14,268 bases of DNA from an uncultured Lachnospira sp. (GTDB lineage Bacteria > Bacillota > Clostridia > Lachnospirales > Lachnospiraceae), in assembly GCA_947169835.1 (NCBI GenBank), contig CAMVRH010000008.1, positions 1-14,268 on the forward strand, given 5' to 3'. This document shows, piece after piece, positions 1-7,997 of this stretch. The notes below the pieces were generated by a model that saw nothing but the letters and a program-made list of their open reading frames with translations, was not told the origin of the DNA and searched no databases. Position 1 is the stretch's first letter. Every line of letters begins with the position of its first letter. The translations under genes and the position numbers were made by a program.

Positions 1-849
1 AAACAGAAATCTATTTCAAAGAATACTGAAGAGTCTTACAAAAGAGATTTAACAAAAATGTTTGAGTACATGAAGGTGTCTTCTAAAACAGCACTTGCTA
101 AAGTTAGACAAAAAGACATTGAAAAGTATATCAAGCATTTAAATAAGTTAGGTAGAAAACCAGCTACAATCTCTAGAACGATTGCTTCAGCAAAAGCATT
201 CTTTGCTTATTGTGTATCAGCTGATTTAGTTAAGACTAATCCGGCATCTAACCTAAAGGCACCTAAGATAGAAAAAACTGTGCCAGAGATTTTGTCGGTT
301 AAGGAGATTGATGCATTGCTTAAGCAACCGTCAAAGAATACTCCAAAAGAACTAAGAGACAAATCTATGTTGGAACTTCTCTATGCGACAGGTATGAGAG
401 TAAGTGAGTTAATCGCACTAAAGTTAGAAGACGTAAATATCAAACTTGAATATATAGTTTGTCACAATAGAAAGCAGAACAGGATCATTCCTTTTGGAAC
501 AGCTGCTAAAAATGCTTTGACGAAGTATTTGTCTGACGGAAGAGATAATCTGTTGGGTGATAATAAGGATAGTGAAATATTATTCCCTAACTGCTCAGGT
601 GGACAAATGAGTAGACAAGGCTTTTGGAAATTGATTAAGTCGTATGGTAAGAAAGCAGGAATTGGATCTGAACTTACACCACATACATTAAGACATTCAT
701 TTGCAGCTCATTTAGTTGAGAATGGTGCAGACTTAAAATCAGTTCAGCAGATGTTAGGACATTCAGATATTTCTACTACACAGATTTATATGAATTCACA
801 AAATACAAGAGTGAGAGAGGTGTATGCAAAAGCACACCCTAAAGCATAA
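1..849 (+). CDS. xerD: Site-specific tyrosine recombinase XerD, 5'-truncated by window edge
   Basis: The enzyme resolves chromosome dimers at dif with XerC in the cytoplasm. The reading frame is open back to base 1, and the residues before the ATG at 58 (SISKNTEESYKRDL) are typical of the XerD N-terminal SAM-like DNA-binding domain, so the ATG at 58 is internal and the real start lies upstream. Counting from that Met, the catalytic residues are R114 (ATGMRVSEL), H209 and R212 (HTLRHS), H235 (MLGHSDIST) and the nucleophile Y244 (QIYMN). The H235-Y244 spacing matches E. coli XerD H270-Y279. The beta-hairpin that normally carries the catalytic Lys as GKGxKxR reads HNRKQNR here, so the Lys is displaced or replaced. 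XerC or another Xer-type integrase cannot be excluded, but nearby scpAB and the lack of any mobile element support a housekeeping XerD. The gene ends at a strong terminator. Confidence 0.9.
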   Translation, partial: KQKSISKNTEESYKRDLTKMFEYMKVSSKTALAKVRQKDIEKYIKHLNKLGRKPATISRTIASAKAFFAYCVSADLVKTNPASNLKAPKIEKTVPEILSVKEIDALLKQPSKNTPKELRDKSMLELLYATGMRVSELIALKLEDVNIKLEYIVCHNRKQNRIIPFGTAAKNALTKYLSDGRDNLLGDNKDSEILFPNCSGGQMSRQGFWKLIKSYGKKAGIGSELTPHTLRHSFAAHLVENGADLKSVQQMLGHSDISTTQIYMNSQNTRVREVYAKAHPKA

Positions 850-850
850 A

Positions 851-883
851 AAAACAGATTGAGGATTATTCAATCTGTTTTTT
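851..883 (+). terminator. Rho-independent terminator after xerD
   Basis: A perfect 12-bp stem (851-862 with 870-881) encloses a 7-base loop and is followed by a T run to 883. It starts two bases after the xerD stop. An A-run also lies on its left side, so it could act on minus-strand transcripts too. Confidence 0.9.
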
Positions 884-892
884 ATTTAATAG

Positions 893-919
893 AAAAGGAT
901 ACCTAGTTGGTATCCTTTT
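893..919. terminator. Bidirectional terminator between convergent xerD and DAHP synthase genes
   Basis: A perfect 11-bp stem (893-903 with 909-919) encloses a 5-base loop. Four A at the left end and five T at the right end (916-920) give U-runs on both strands. It lies 5 bases past the stop of the minus-strand aro gene and is that gene's likely terminator. It also backs up the xerD terminator. Confidence 0.88.
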
Positions 920-924
920 TATTA

Positions 925-1956
925 TTAGTCTAATTCGTCAGCAATCTTCTTTAGTAAGTATTCAGTGTCATCCCATCCAATACATGGATCAGTGATTGAT
1001 TTACCATATGTGTGCTCGTCAATGCTTTGATTACCTTCTTCAATATAACTCTCAATCATAAGACCTTTGATGAAGTCGTGTAAATCATCCGAATGACTCT
1101 TGTGATAAAGAACATCTTTTGCAATTCTAATTTGTTCCTTGTATTTCTTACCAGAGTTGTAATGGTTACAATCAACGATAAGAGAAGGATTAGCAAAACC
1201 TTTTTCGATGTACTTTGTATAAAGATTTAGCATATCTTCGTAGTAGTAGTTTGGAATTGCTTTACCATCTTTGTCGCAAGCGCCTCTTAGGATTGCGTGT
1301 GCAAATGGATTACCAGTAGTTTCCACATCCCATCCTCTGTAAATGAAGTTGTGAGATGATTGAGCAGCTTCGATAGAATTAAGCATAATGCTAATATCAC
1401 CGCTAGTAGGGTTTTTCATTCCGACAGGAATAAGCATTCCACTTGCTGTTAATCTGTGTTGCTGATCTTCAACACTACGGGCTCCCACAGCTACATATGA
1501 CAAGCAGTCAGTAAAGTATCTTGTGTTTTCTGGATATAGCATTTCATCTGAGATAGGAAAACCAGTTTCTTCCATGATTTGTACAAACAATGAACGAATA
1601 GATAGAAGACCATTAAGCAAATCAGATTCTTTTTCTGGATCTGGCTGATGGAGCATTCCTTTATATCCTTTACCAGTTGTTCTAGGTTTGTTTGTATATA
1701 TTCTTGGAACAATAAATACTTTATCCTTTATTTCTTCTTGTACTTTAGCAAGTCTGTGAACATAATCTAAAACTGCTTCTGGATTATCAGCAGAACAAGG
1801 TCCAATAATAGCCAAAAATCGCTTATCTTCTCCAGTAAATATTTTCTTTAAAGTTTCATCGTTTTCAGCTTTTTTCTGAGCTACTTTTTCAGGCACTGGA
1901 AATTGTTCTTTTATCTCTTTTGGCACCGGTAGTTTTCTGTTAAATACACTTCCCAT
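925..1956 (-). CDS. 3-deoxy-7-phosphoheptulonate (DAHP) synthase, class I, AroG/AroF type
   Basis: This enzyme condenses phosphoenolpyruvate with erythrose 4-phosphate, the first step of the shikimate pathway, in the cytoplasm. The 343 residues match the usual length of the E. coli AroF/G/H (type I-alpha) family. Visible motifs are GPCSA (C54, metal ligand), PRIYTNKPRTTGKGYKG (substrate-binding Arg/Lys), GARSVEDQQHR, PVGMKNPTSGD, DCNHYNSGK (metal His), ESYIEEGNQ (metal Glu) and ITDPCIGW (metal Asp). No chorismate mutase domain is fused. The start is fixed by a strong site reading AAAGGAGGTC on the minus strand (1970-1961), 4 bases before the ATG. The gene is monocistronic, between its own promoter and a bidirectional terminator, with a leader too short for a T-box. 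Feedback type (Phe, Tyr or Trp) cannot be read from the sequence, so no symbol is given. Confidence 0.95.
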   Translation of the reverse strand: MGSVFNRKLPVPKEIKEQFPVPEKVAQKKAENDETLKKIFTGEDKRFLAIIGPCSADNPEAVLDYVHRLAKVQEEIKDKVFIVPRIYTNKPRTTGKGYKGMLHQPDPEKESDLLNGLLSIRSLFVQIMEETGFPISDEMLYPENTRYFTDCLSYVAVGARSVEDQQHRLTASGMLIPVGMKNPTSGDISIMLNSIEAAQSSHNFIYRGWDVETTGNPFAHAILRGACDKDGKAIPNYYYEDMLNLYTKYIEKGFANPSLIVDCNHYNSGKKYKEQIRIAKDVLYHKSHSDDLHDFIKGLMIESYIEEGNQSIDEHTYGKSITDPCIGWDDTEYLLKKIADELD

Positions 1957-1989
1957 ATTTGACCTCCTTTTTTACAATATTTTCTAGCA

Positions 1990-2020
1990 AGTATACCACA
2001 AATATCACCAAAAATGTGAG
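1990..2020 (-). promoter_or_regulatory. Probable sigma-A promoter of the DAHP synthase gene
   Basis: On the minus strand a TATACT -10 box lies at 1995-1990, preceded by TGG, which makes an extended -10. The -35 match is weak (CTCACA or TCACAT near 2020-2014, 18-19 bases away), as is common with extended -10 promoters. The start point would fall near 1983, giving a leader of roughly 25-30 bases. Confidence 0.6.
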
Positions 2021-2050
2021 AAAAATTTATATATTAAAAAAAGCATTAAA

Positions 2051-2082
2051 TTGTTCAAAAATAGGCAATTTTGTAGTATTAT
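2051..2082 (+). promoter_or_regulatory. Candidate promoter of the envelope/segregation operon
   Basis: TTGTTC (2051-2056) lies 17 bases before TAGTAT (2074-2079), which itself follows TTG. An overlapping alternative -10 is TATTAT at 2077-2082. This is the only promoter-like pair in the divergent intergenic region reading right, about 50 bases before the ATG at 2129. The match is moderate. If correct, the TTG at 2051 is a -35 element and not a start codon. Confidence 0.45.
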
Positions 2083-2128
2083 ATACAGGGTGTGCGCAAC
2101 TTTAGAATGCGTATATTTGGTGGTAATT

Positions 2129-4276
2129 ATGTTTGGAAAAAATAAAGAGAAAAAAGAGAATACAAAAGAACATAAGCACTCTATGAAGCATGCGAAAGAA
2201 GATATTAAAGACTTAGAAAAAAGAGCATCTTCTAGATATCAGAAAGTGAGAGGTTTCTTCAAAGAGACATACAATAAAAGGATTATGTATATGTACATTG
2301 TATGTGCACTTGGAGTAACTTTTTTAATTGAAGTTTTAGCGAGAGGATCTCTACTTAAAGGTATTTACTATGTAATTTCTTCTCCATATGTTTTTATTGT
2401 TAATGCATTGATTGTCCTTATGACATTATCATTCACATTGTTGCTAAGAAGAAGATTCTTTGGAATGGCATTAATCAGTTTGATATGGATTATTTTTGGT
2501 GTAAGCAATTGTATTTTGATGGCAAACAGAGTTACACCTTTTACAGCAGTTGACTTGATGCTTATTGATAGTGCCTTTGACGTGCTCGACAAATATTTTG
2601 ACTTTTGGCAGATTGTTCTAGTGATTATCGCTTTGATAGCAGCTATTGCTGGAATAGTTTACTTGTGCTTTAAGGCACCAAAAGTTAATCATAAAATTCA
2701 GTATGTAAGAAACATAGCAGCCATAGTTATTATATGGGCTATTGGTTTTGGTGCTATACAACTTGGTCTTGGATCAGGACTTATTCCTAGACAGTTTGGT
2801 AACTTAAGAGACAGTTATACTTCATACGGTTTTGTATATTGCTTCTCTAATAGTTTGGTTAATACAGGTGTTAAGAAGCCTAAAGATTATTCTGAAGAAG
2901 CAATCAGAGCGCTTATTAACGGAAAGACATATCAGAAAGCAAAAGAAAAACCAAACATTCTTTTCTTGCAGTTAGAATCATTCTTTGATTTGAACAAGGT
3001 TAAGAAGATTAAGTTGTCACAGAATCCAGTGCCTAACTTTACAAAACTCAGAAAGAAATATCCGAGTGGATATTTAAATGTTCCTGTAGTTGGAGCTGGT
3101 ACTGTAAATACAGAGTTTGAAACTATGACAGGTATGAACATGGACGACTTTGGCCCAGGCGAGTATCCGTTTAAAACTATTTTGAATAAGAAGTCTTGTG
3201 AGAGTATTGCGTTTAACTTAAGACCATACGGCTATAAGACTCACGCAATTCACAACAATACAGCCACATTCTATGGACGTAATCACGTGTTTGCTAATTT
3301 AGGTTATGACACGTTCACTTCAATAGAAAACATGGATGAATTAGAAGAAACTCAAAATGAGTGGGCTAAAGATAAGTGTTTGACGAAGTATATTATGGAT
3401 ACTTTGAAATCGACAAAGAAACAGGATTATATATACACAATCTCTGTTCAAGGTCACGGAGCATATCCTTCTGAAGATTTAGGTTCATTTATAAAGGTAA
3501 AAGGCATAGAAGATGAAGGGTTGAAAAACCAGTATGAGTATTATGCCACTCAAACATATGAGATGGATGCTTTTGTTAAGGACCTAACAAAGAAATTAAA
3601 GAAGTTTAAAGAAAAAACTATTCTAGTAATGTATGGTGACCATTTACCATCACTAGGTATTACTGGAAATGATTTAGAGAATGGCAATGTTTATCAGACA
3701 GAATACATTATTTGGTCTAATTTTAAAACAAAGTACACTAATGAAGATTTAGAAGCATATCAGTTAGAGCCAAAGATTTTGAAGGACCTTCATATTACAG
3801 AGGGTGAGATAAATAATTATTCTCAAAAGCATAGAAAAGATAAAGATCAAAAAGCCTACTTAGAGGGCTTGCACAAATTAGAATATGATCAGTTGTATGG
3901 AAAGAATTTAGCTAACCGTGGAAAGAATCCTTATAAGCCAACTGACTTACAGTTTGGTTTATATGAAGTTAGTGTTAGCTCAATAAATCCAATGCACAAT
4001 GATGTTGGAACAATATACATTTATGGAAATAACTTTACTCCATACAGCAAGGTTTATATAAATGATGAGAAGTACGACACAATCTACATTGATAGAAATA
4101 CTTTGATAGTTCAATATCCTGAACTTAAAGGTGGAGATGGATTTGTCGTTAAGCAACAAAACTCTGATACGCATATCTTGTCCGAGACAAAGACGTATAC
4201 ATATGCGGCAGAAGAGACGAATGCCAGAAAGATAAAAGAAACTAAAGCTAAAAAGAAGAAACATAAAAAGAAATAG
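2129..4276 (+). CDS. LTA synthase (LtaS) family sulfatase-fold membrane enzyme with C-terminal IPT/TIG-like domain
   Basis: Members polymerise glycerol phosphate from phosphatidylglycerol on the outer membrane face to make lipoteichoic acid or related polymers. I start at ATG 2129 (715 aa), behind GGTGG at 2119-2123. A longer in-frame TTG start at 2051 overlaps the likely promoter. Layout: a charged Lys/Glu-rich cytoplasmic head (1-50), five predicted membrane segments (about 53-70, 87-106, 110-131, 160-181, 195-213), then the outer catalytic domain. Active-site equivalents are E283 (LESFF), T325 (GAGTVNTEF) and D504/H505 (MYGDHLPS). Their spacings of 42 and 179 resemble S. aureus E255, T300 and D475/H476. 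Residues about 613-700 look like an Ig-fold IPT/TIG domain (INPM, IYGNNFTPYSKVYIN), followed by a Lys-rich tail. It is the first gene of the operon, 7 bases before scpA. The exact polymer made is unknown; a phosphoglycerol transferase of another type is possible. Confidence 0.85.
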   Translation: MFGKNKEKKENTKEHKHSMKHAKEDIKDLEKRASSRYQKVRGFFKETYNKRIMYMYIVCALGVTFLIEVLARGSLLKGIYYVISSPYVFIVNALIVLMTLSFTLLLRRRFFGMALISLIWIIFGVSNCILMANRVTPFTAVDLMLIDSAFDVLDKYFDFWQIVLVIIALIAAIAGIVYLCFKAPKVNHKIQYVRNIAAIVIIWAIGFGAIQLGLGSGLIPRQFGNLRDSYTSYGFVYCFSNSLVNTGVKKPKDYSEEAIRALINGKTYQKAKEKPNILFLQLESFFDLNKVKKIKLSQNPVPNFTKLRKKYPSGYLNVPVVGAGTVNTEFETMTGMNMDDFGPGEYPFKTILNKKSCESIAFNLRPYGYKTHAIHNNTATFYGRNHVFANLGYDTFTSIENMDELEETQNEWAKDKCLTKYIMDTLKSTKKQDYIYTISVQGHGAYPSEDLGSFIKVKGIEDEGLKNQYEYYATQTYEMDAFVKDLTKKLKKFKEKTILVMYGDHLPSLGITGNDLENGNVYQTEYIIWSNFKTKYTNEDLEAYQLEPKILKDLHITEGEINNYSQKHRKDKDQKAYLEGLHKLEYDQLYGKNLANRGKNPYKPTDLQFGLYEVSVSSINPMHNDVGTIYIYGNNFTPYSKVYINDEKYDTIYIDRNTLIVQYPELKGGDGFVVKQQNSDTHILSETKTYTYAAEETNARKIKETKAKKKKHKKK

Positions 4277-4283
4277 GTAAAGT

Positions 4284-5027
4284 ATGGATCTAGAATTTAA
4301 ACTTCAAGTGTTTGAAGGTCCTTTGGACTTATTACTACACTTGATAGAAAAAAACAAAATAGATATTTACGATATTCCGATTGTAGAGATTACAGATCAG
4401 TACTTGGAATATGTTAATCAAATGCCTAAAGAAGACTTGGATATGGCAAGTGAGTTTTTGCTTATGGCAGCTACACTAATCGATATTAAGAGTAGAATGC
4501 TTCTTCCTAAGGAAGTGGACGAAGAAGGCAATGAGATTGACCCAAGGGCTGAGTTGGTTGAAAAGCTGATTGAGTACAAGATGTATAAACATGCTGCTCA
4601 AGAACTTCGAGATATGCAAGTATATGCTGGTAAATCTTTGTACAAGGAAGAGACACTTCCAAAAGAGGTTAAAAAGTATAAACAGCCAGTTGATTTGGAT
4701 AAACTACTAAAGGATGTAGATCTATCAAAATTAAACGAGATTTTCCAAATGGTTCTTAGACGTCAGGTTGATAAGATTGACCCGGTTAGAAGTAAGTTTG
4801 GAACAATCGAAATGGAAGAGGTTAGTCTTCCTGAAAAAATGGAATTTGTTTCACACACTATTAAGACTAAAAAGAAATGTAGTTTTAAACAGTTGTTAGA
4901 GAATTCTTCGTCAAAGATAGAGGTGGTGGTTTCATTCTTGGCTATATTAGAGTTGATTAAAGTGGGCGAGATTGAAGTATCACAGGAACATACTTTTGAT
5001 GATATTTATATTACATCTATAGAATAG
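4284..5027 (+). CDS. scpA: Segregation and condensation protein A (kleisin of SMC-ScpAB)
   Basis: ScpA bridges the SMC heads in the bacterial condensin and is needed for chromosome compaction and partition. The 247 residues fit the family. The N-terminal signature FEGPLDLLLHLIEKNKIDIY (about residues 9-28) is the SMC-neck binding region. It continues through ITDQYLEYV and an acidic middle (LLMAATLIDIKSRMLLP). The C-terminal part (about 170-247) is a winged helix that contacts the SMC head (FLAILELIKVGEIEV). It starts 7 bases after the previous stop with only a weak upstream site (AGGTAAAG), so translation may be coupled to the gene before it. scpB follows 11 bases later. Confidence 0.96.
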   Translation: MDLEFKLQVFEGPLDLLLHLIEKNKIDIYDIPIVEITDQYLEYVNQMPKEDLDMASEFLLMAATLIDIKSRMLLPKEVDEEGNEIDPRAELVEKLIEYKMYKHAAQELRDMQVYAGKSLYKEETLPKEVKKYKQPVDLDKLLKDVDLSKLNEIFQMVLRRQVDKIDPVRSKFGTIEMEEVSLPEKMEFVSHTIKTKKKCSFKQLLENSSSKIEVVVSFLAILELIKVGEIEVSQEHTFDDIYITSIE

Positions 5028-5038
5028 GGGTTATTAAG

Positions 5039-5611
5039 ATGGATAACAAAAAAATGAAAGCAGATATTGAATCAATTCTTTTTACAATGGGTGAATCAGT
5101 TGAGATACCTGTTATTGCAAAAGCGTTGGAAATTAAATCTGCTGATGTTAGAAAAATTGTAAAAGAACTACAAGATGAATATGAAGAAGATGGTAGAGGT
5201 TTAAAGATTATCGAACTAGATAATGCATTTCAAATGTGTACAAAACCTGAAACATATGAATCTTTAATTAAAGTTGCAAAACAGCCAAAGAGACAAGTGC
5301 TTACTGATGTTTTGATGGAGACGCTTTCTATTGTTGCATACAAGCAACCTGTTACAAAAACAGAGATAGAAAGAATCAGGGGTGTAAAATCTGACTTTGC
5401 TGTAAATAAACTTATCGAGTATCAACTAGTTGAAGAAGTTGGTAGATTAGACGCTCCAGGACGTCCATTGTTATTTGGAACTACTGAGGAGTTCCTAAGA
5501 AGATTTGGTGTACAGTCTGCAGATACATTACCAGTATTTGACCCAGATACAATTAATGAAATCAAGTCTGAAGTGGAAGACGAAGTTGTGTTCACTTCAA
5601 ATGATCAATAA
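5039..5611 (+). CDS. scpB: Segregation and condensation protein B
   Basis: ScpB dimers bind the middle of ScpA to complete the SMC condensin. The 190-residue protein has the two winged-helix domains of the family. The first begins IESILFTMGESVEIPVIAKAL. The second carries the diagnostic blocks ETLSIVAYKQPVTKTEIERI and RGVKSDFAVNKLIE, then GRLDAPGRPLLFGTTEEFL (about residues 96-160). An acidic tail follows (EIKSEVEDEVVF). The start ATG at 5039 lies 11 bases after the scpA stop, behind AGGGG. The adjacent scpA-scpB order is the usual arrangement in Firmicutes. Confidence 0.96.
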   Translation: MDNKKMKADIESILFTMGESVEIPVIAKALEIKSADVRKIVKELQDEYEEDGRGLKIIELDNAFQMCTKPETYESLIKVAKQPKRQVLTDVLMETLSIVAYKQPVTKTEIERIRGVKSDFAVNKLIEYQLVEEVGRLDAPGRPLLFGTTEEFLRRFGVQSADTLPVFDPDTINEIKSEVEDEVVFTSNDQ

Positions 5612-5643
5612 ATAGTGAGCGAGGAAAAACTAGGAGAAGAGTT

Positions 5644-6480
5644 ATGAAATTTACGAAGATGCAAGGTTGTGGAAACGATTACGTTTACATCAATGGATTT
5701 GTATATGAAATTGATGAACCTGAAGAACTATCTAAAAAAGTAAGTGACAGACATTTTGGAGTGGGTTCAGATGGATTAATTATAATTAATCCATCAAATG
5801 AAGCTGACTTTAGAATGAATATTTATAACGCAGATGGATCTGAAGCCAAGATGTGTGGTAACGGAATCAGATGTGTTGGTAAATATGTCTACGACAAAGA
5901 AATGACAAACAAAAAGATTGTCACAGTTGAGACATTGTCTGGAATTAAAACTTTGTTCTTATCAGTGAATGATGAAGACAAAGTGGAATCTGTGAGAGTT
6001 AATGTTGGAAAACCATCACTTACTCCAGCAGAGATTCCTGTTGTATCTGATAAAGAACAAGTGCTAGATGAATCAATTAAGGTGGCTGGCAAAAAGTTTA
6101 AGATGACTTGCGTTTCAATGGGTAATCCACATTGTGTTGTTTTCGTGGATGATGTGGATAACCTTGATATTGAAAAGTATGGTCCAGAGTTTGAAAACAA
6201 TGAACTATTCCCAGATAGAATAAATACTGAGTTTGTTCAGGTAGTTGATAAAAACCATATTAAGATGAGAGTTTGGGAAAGAGGTTCTGGCGAGACTATG
6301 GCTTGCGGAACTGGAGCTAGTGCAAGTGCGGTTGCATCTTATCTTAATGAATTTACTGAAAATGAAGTATATGTTGAATTGCTTGGTGGAACATTATACA
6401 TCGAGTATGATACAAGCGAGGATGCTGTCTACATGACAGGTCCAGCAGAGATTTCCTTTGAAGGAGAGATTGAAGAATAA
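5644..6480 (+). CDS. dapF: Diaminopimelate epimerase
   Basis: DapF converts LL-diaminopimelate to meso-diaminopimelate, the precursor of lysine and the cross-linking residue of mDAP-type peptidoglycan. It is a PLP-independent racemase using two Cys residues, both visible: C71 in AKMCGNGIRC and C221 in ETMACGTGASA. The N-terminal signature KMQGCGNDYVYIN and the block GVGSDGLI also fit. The 278-residue length is normal. A clear site (AGGAG, 5632-5636) precedes ATG 5644. The stop overlaps the murE start by one base (TAATG), so the enzyme that makes mDAP and the ligase that uses it are translationally coupled. Confidence 0.97.
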   Translation: MKFTKMQGCGNDYVYINGFVYEIDEPEELSKKVSDRHFGVGSDGLIIINPSNEADFRMNIYNADGSEAKMCGNGIRCVGKYVYDKEMTNKKIVTVETLSGIKTLFLSVNDEDKVESVRVNVGKPSLTPAEIPVVSDKEQVLDESIKVAGKKFKMTCVSMGNPHCVVFVDDVDNLDIEKYGPEFENNELFPDRINTEFVQVVDKNHIKMRVWERGSGETMACGTGASASAVASYLNEFTENEVYVELLGGTLYIEYDTSEDAVYMTGPAEISFEGEIEE

Positions 6481-7952
6481 TGTTAGGTAGATTACTTGAG
6501 AGAACTGAATATAAAGTAATCCAAGGTGATACTAATATCGCTATTAATAAACTCTGCTATGATTCTAGAAAAGTAGAAAAGGGCGATGTTTTCGTCTGCA
6601 TCAAAGGTGCTGGATTTAATGCACATGACTTTGTAGATGACGTGGTGGAAAAAGGTGCTGTAGCTATTGTGGTACAGGAAGATGTAAATGTGCCTGAGAG
6701 TGTTACTTTGGTTAAAGTAGAAAACACAAGAAAAGCATTAGCTTATATGTCGGCAGCTTACTTTGACTATCCAGCTGAGCAAATTACAACTATTGGTATT
6801 ACTGGAACAAAAGGTAAAACTACTACAACATATATGGTTAAATCAGTTCTTGATAGTGTTGGAATCAAAACAGGACTTATCGGAACTATTGGAGCTGTAT
6901 ATGGTGATGAGATAATAAAAACAACTAACACTACACCAGAGTCATTCGTTATTCAAGAGGTGTTTAGAAAAATGGTTGATGCCGGAATGCAGTGTGTAGT
7001 TATGGAAGTTTCATCTCAGGCTTTGATGCTTGATAGAGTGGCTGGGTTTACATTTGACTACGGCATCTTTACAAACCTTGAGCCTGATCACATTGGTCCA
7101 AATGAACATACAAGTTTTGAGCATTACCTTCAGTGCAAAGCCATGCTATTTAAGCAGTGTAAGCACGCTATAGTAAATATAGATGACAAACATACAAAAG
7201 AAATACTAGAAGGCGCTACATGCGATGTTGAAACATATGGCGTTGAAAATGATGCTGACTTTAAGGCAACTAATATTGGACTATTTACAAAGCCAGGAAA
7301 ACTTTGTGTTTCATATGATTTGACGGGCAAGATGGAAATGCCAGTTGAAATTCATGTGCCTGGAATTTTCAGCGTTTATAACAGTTTGTGTGCGATTGCA
7401 ATTTGCTCACACTTAACAGATGATAAAGAAGTAATCCAAAAGGCCCTTATAGACATCAGCGTCAAAGGACGTGTAGAGATAGTTAAAGTATCTGACAGAT
7501 TTGTATTTATGATTGACTATGCTCACAATGCTATGAGTTTGGAGAGTTTGCTTACAAGTCTAAAAGAATACAATCCGAAAAGAATTGTTACTATCTTTGG
7601 CTGCGGCGGAAACAGAAGTAAAGACAGACGATATGAGATGGGTGAGGTTTCATCAAAACTTGCTGACTTTACAGTTGTTACTTCTGATAATCCAAGATTT
7701 GAAGAGCCAATGGATATCATTAATGATATTTTGATTGGTGTTAAAAAGGCGGACGGCGAATACGCCACAGTGCCTGATAGAAAAGATGCCATTAGATATG
7801 CAATCATGAATGCAAAAGATGGCGATATTATAGTTTTGGCCGGCAAAGGTCATGAAGACTATCAAGAAATTAAAGGCGTAAAATATCCAATGGATGAGCG
7901 CACGCTAATTAGCGAAGTAATCTCAGAGGATGAGGTTAAAAAAGTATTGTAA
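6480..7952 (+). CDS. murE: UDP-N-acetylmuramoyl-L-alanyl-D-glutamate--2,6-diaminopimelate ligase
   Basis: MurE adds the third stem-peptide residue to UDP-MurNAc-L-Ala-D-Glu in the cytoplasm, using ATP. The 490-residue protein has the three Mur-ligase domains: an N-terminal UDP-binding domain (about 1-100), the central ATPase domain with P-loop GTKGKTTTT (109-117), and a C-terminal ligand domain. K220 in HYLQCKAMLF is the carbamylated Lys position. DNPR at residues 403-406 is the signature for mDAP specificity; L-Lys-adding enzymes differ there. The start overlaps the dapF stop by one base, so the mDAP-forming and mDAP-using steps sit side by side. Some Clostridia carry a second murE-like gene; one copy is visible here. 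Confidence 0.95.
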   Translation: MLGRLLERTEYKVIQGDTNIAINKLCYDSRKVEKGDVFVCIKGAGFNAHDFVDDVVEKGAVAIVVQEDVNVPESVTLVKVENTRKALAYMSAAYFDYPAEQITTIGITGTKGKTTTTYMVKSVLDSVGIKTGLIGTIGAVYGDEIIKTTNTTPESFVIQEVFRKMVDAGMQCVVMEVSSQALMLDRVAGFTFDYGIFTNLEPDHIGPNEHTSFEHYLQCKAMLFKQCKHAIVNIDDKHTKEILEGATCDVETYGVENDADFKATNIGLFTKPGKLCVSYDLTGKMEMPVEIHVPGIFSVYNSLCAIAICSHLTDDKEVIQKALIDISVKGRVEIVKVSDRFVFMIDYAHNAMSLESLLTSLKEYNPKRIVTIFGCGGNRSKDRRYEMGEVSSKLADFTVVTSDNPRFEEPMDIINDILIGVKKADGEYATVPDRKDAIRYAIMNAKDGDIIVLAGKGHEDYQEIKGVKYPMDERTLISEVISEDEVKKVL

Positions 7953-7997
7953 TCAATTTTTATTATTTATAGAGGCTAGATAATAGAAAGGTTTATT

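Noticed and set aside
58..60. ATG at 58 as the start of the recombinase
   Set aside because: The frame is open to base 1 and the residues before it match the family's N-terminal domain, so the gene is cut by the window edge.
2051..2128. N-terminal extension of the LtaS-like protein from TTG at 2051 (26 extra residues)
   Set aside because: The extension overlaps the best promoter-like boxes, has no ribosome binding site, and adds a Cys-rich stretch unlike the charged head that follows. ATG 2129 has GGTGG at a good distance.
7523..7865. Two overlapping minus-strand open frames inside murE
   Set aside because: Both lie wholly within a conserved gene whose own motifs (DNPR and surrounding blocks) are intact, and neither shows a recognisable motif.
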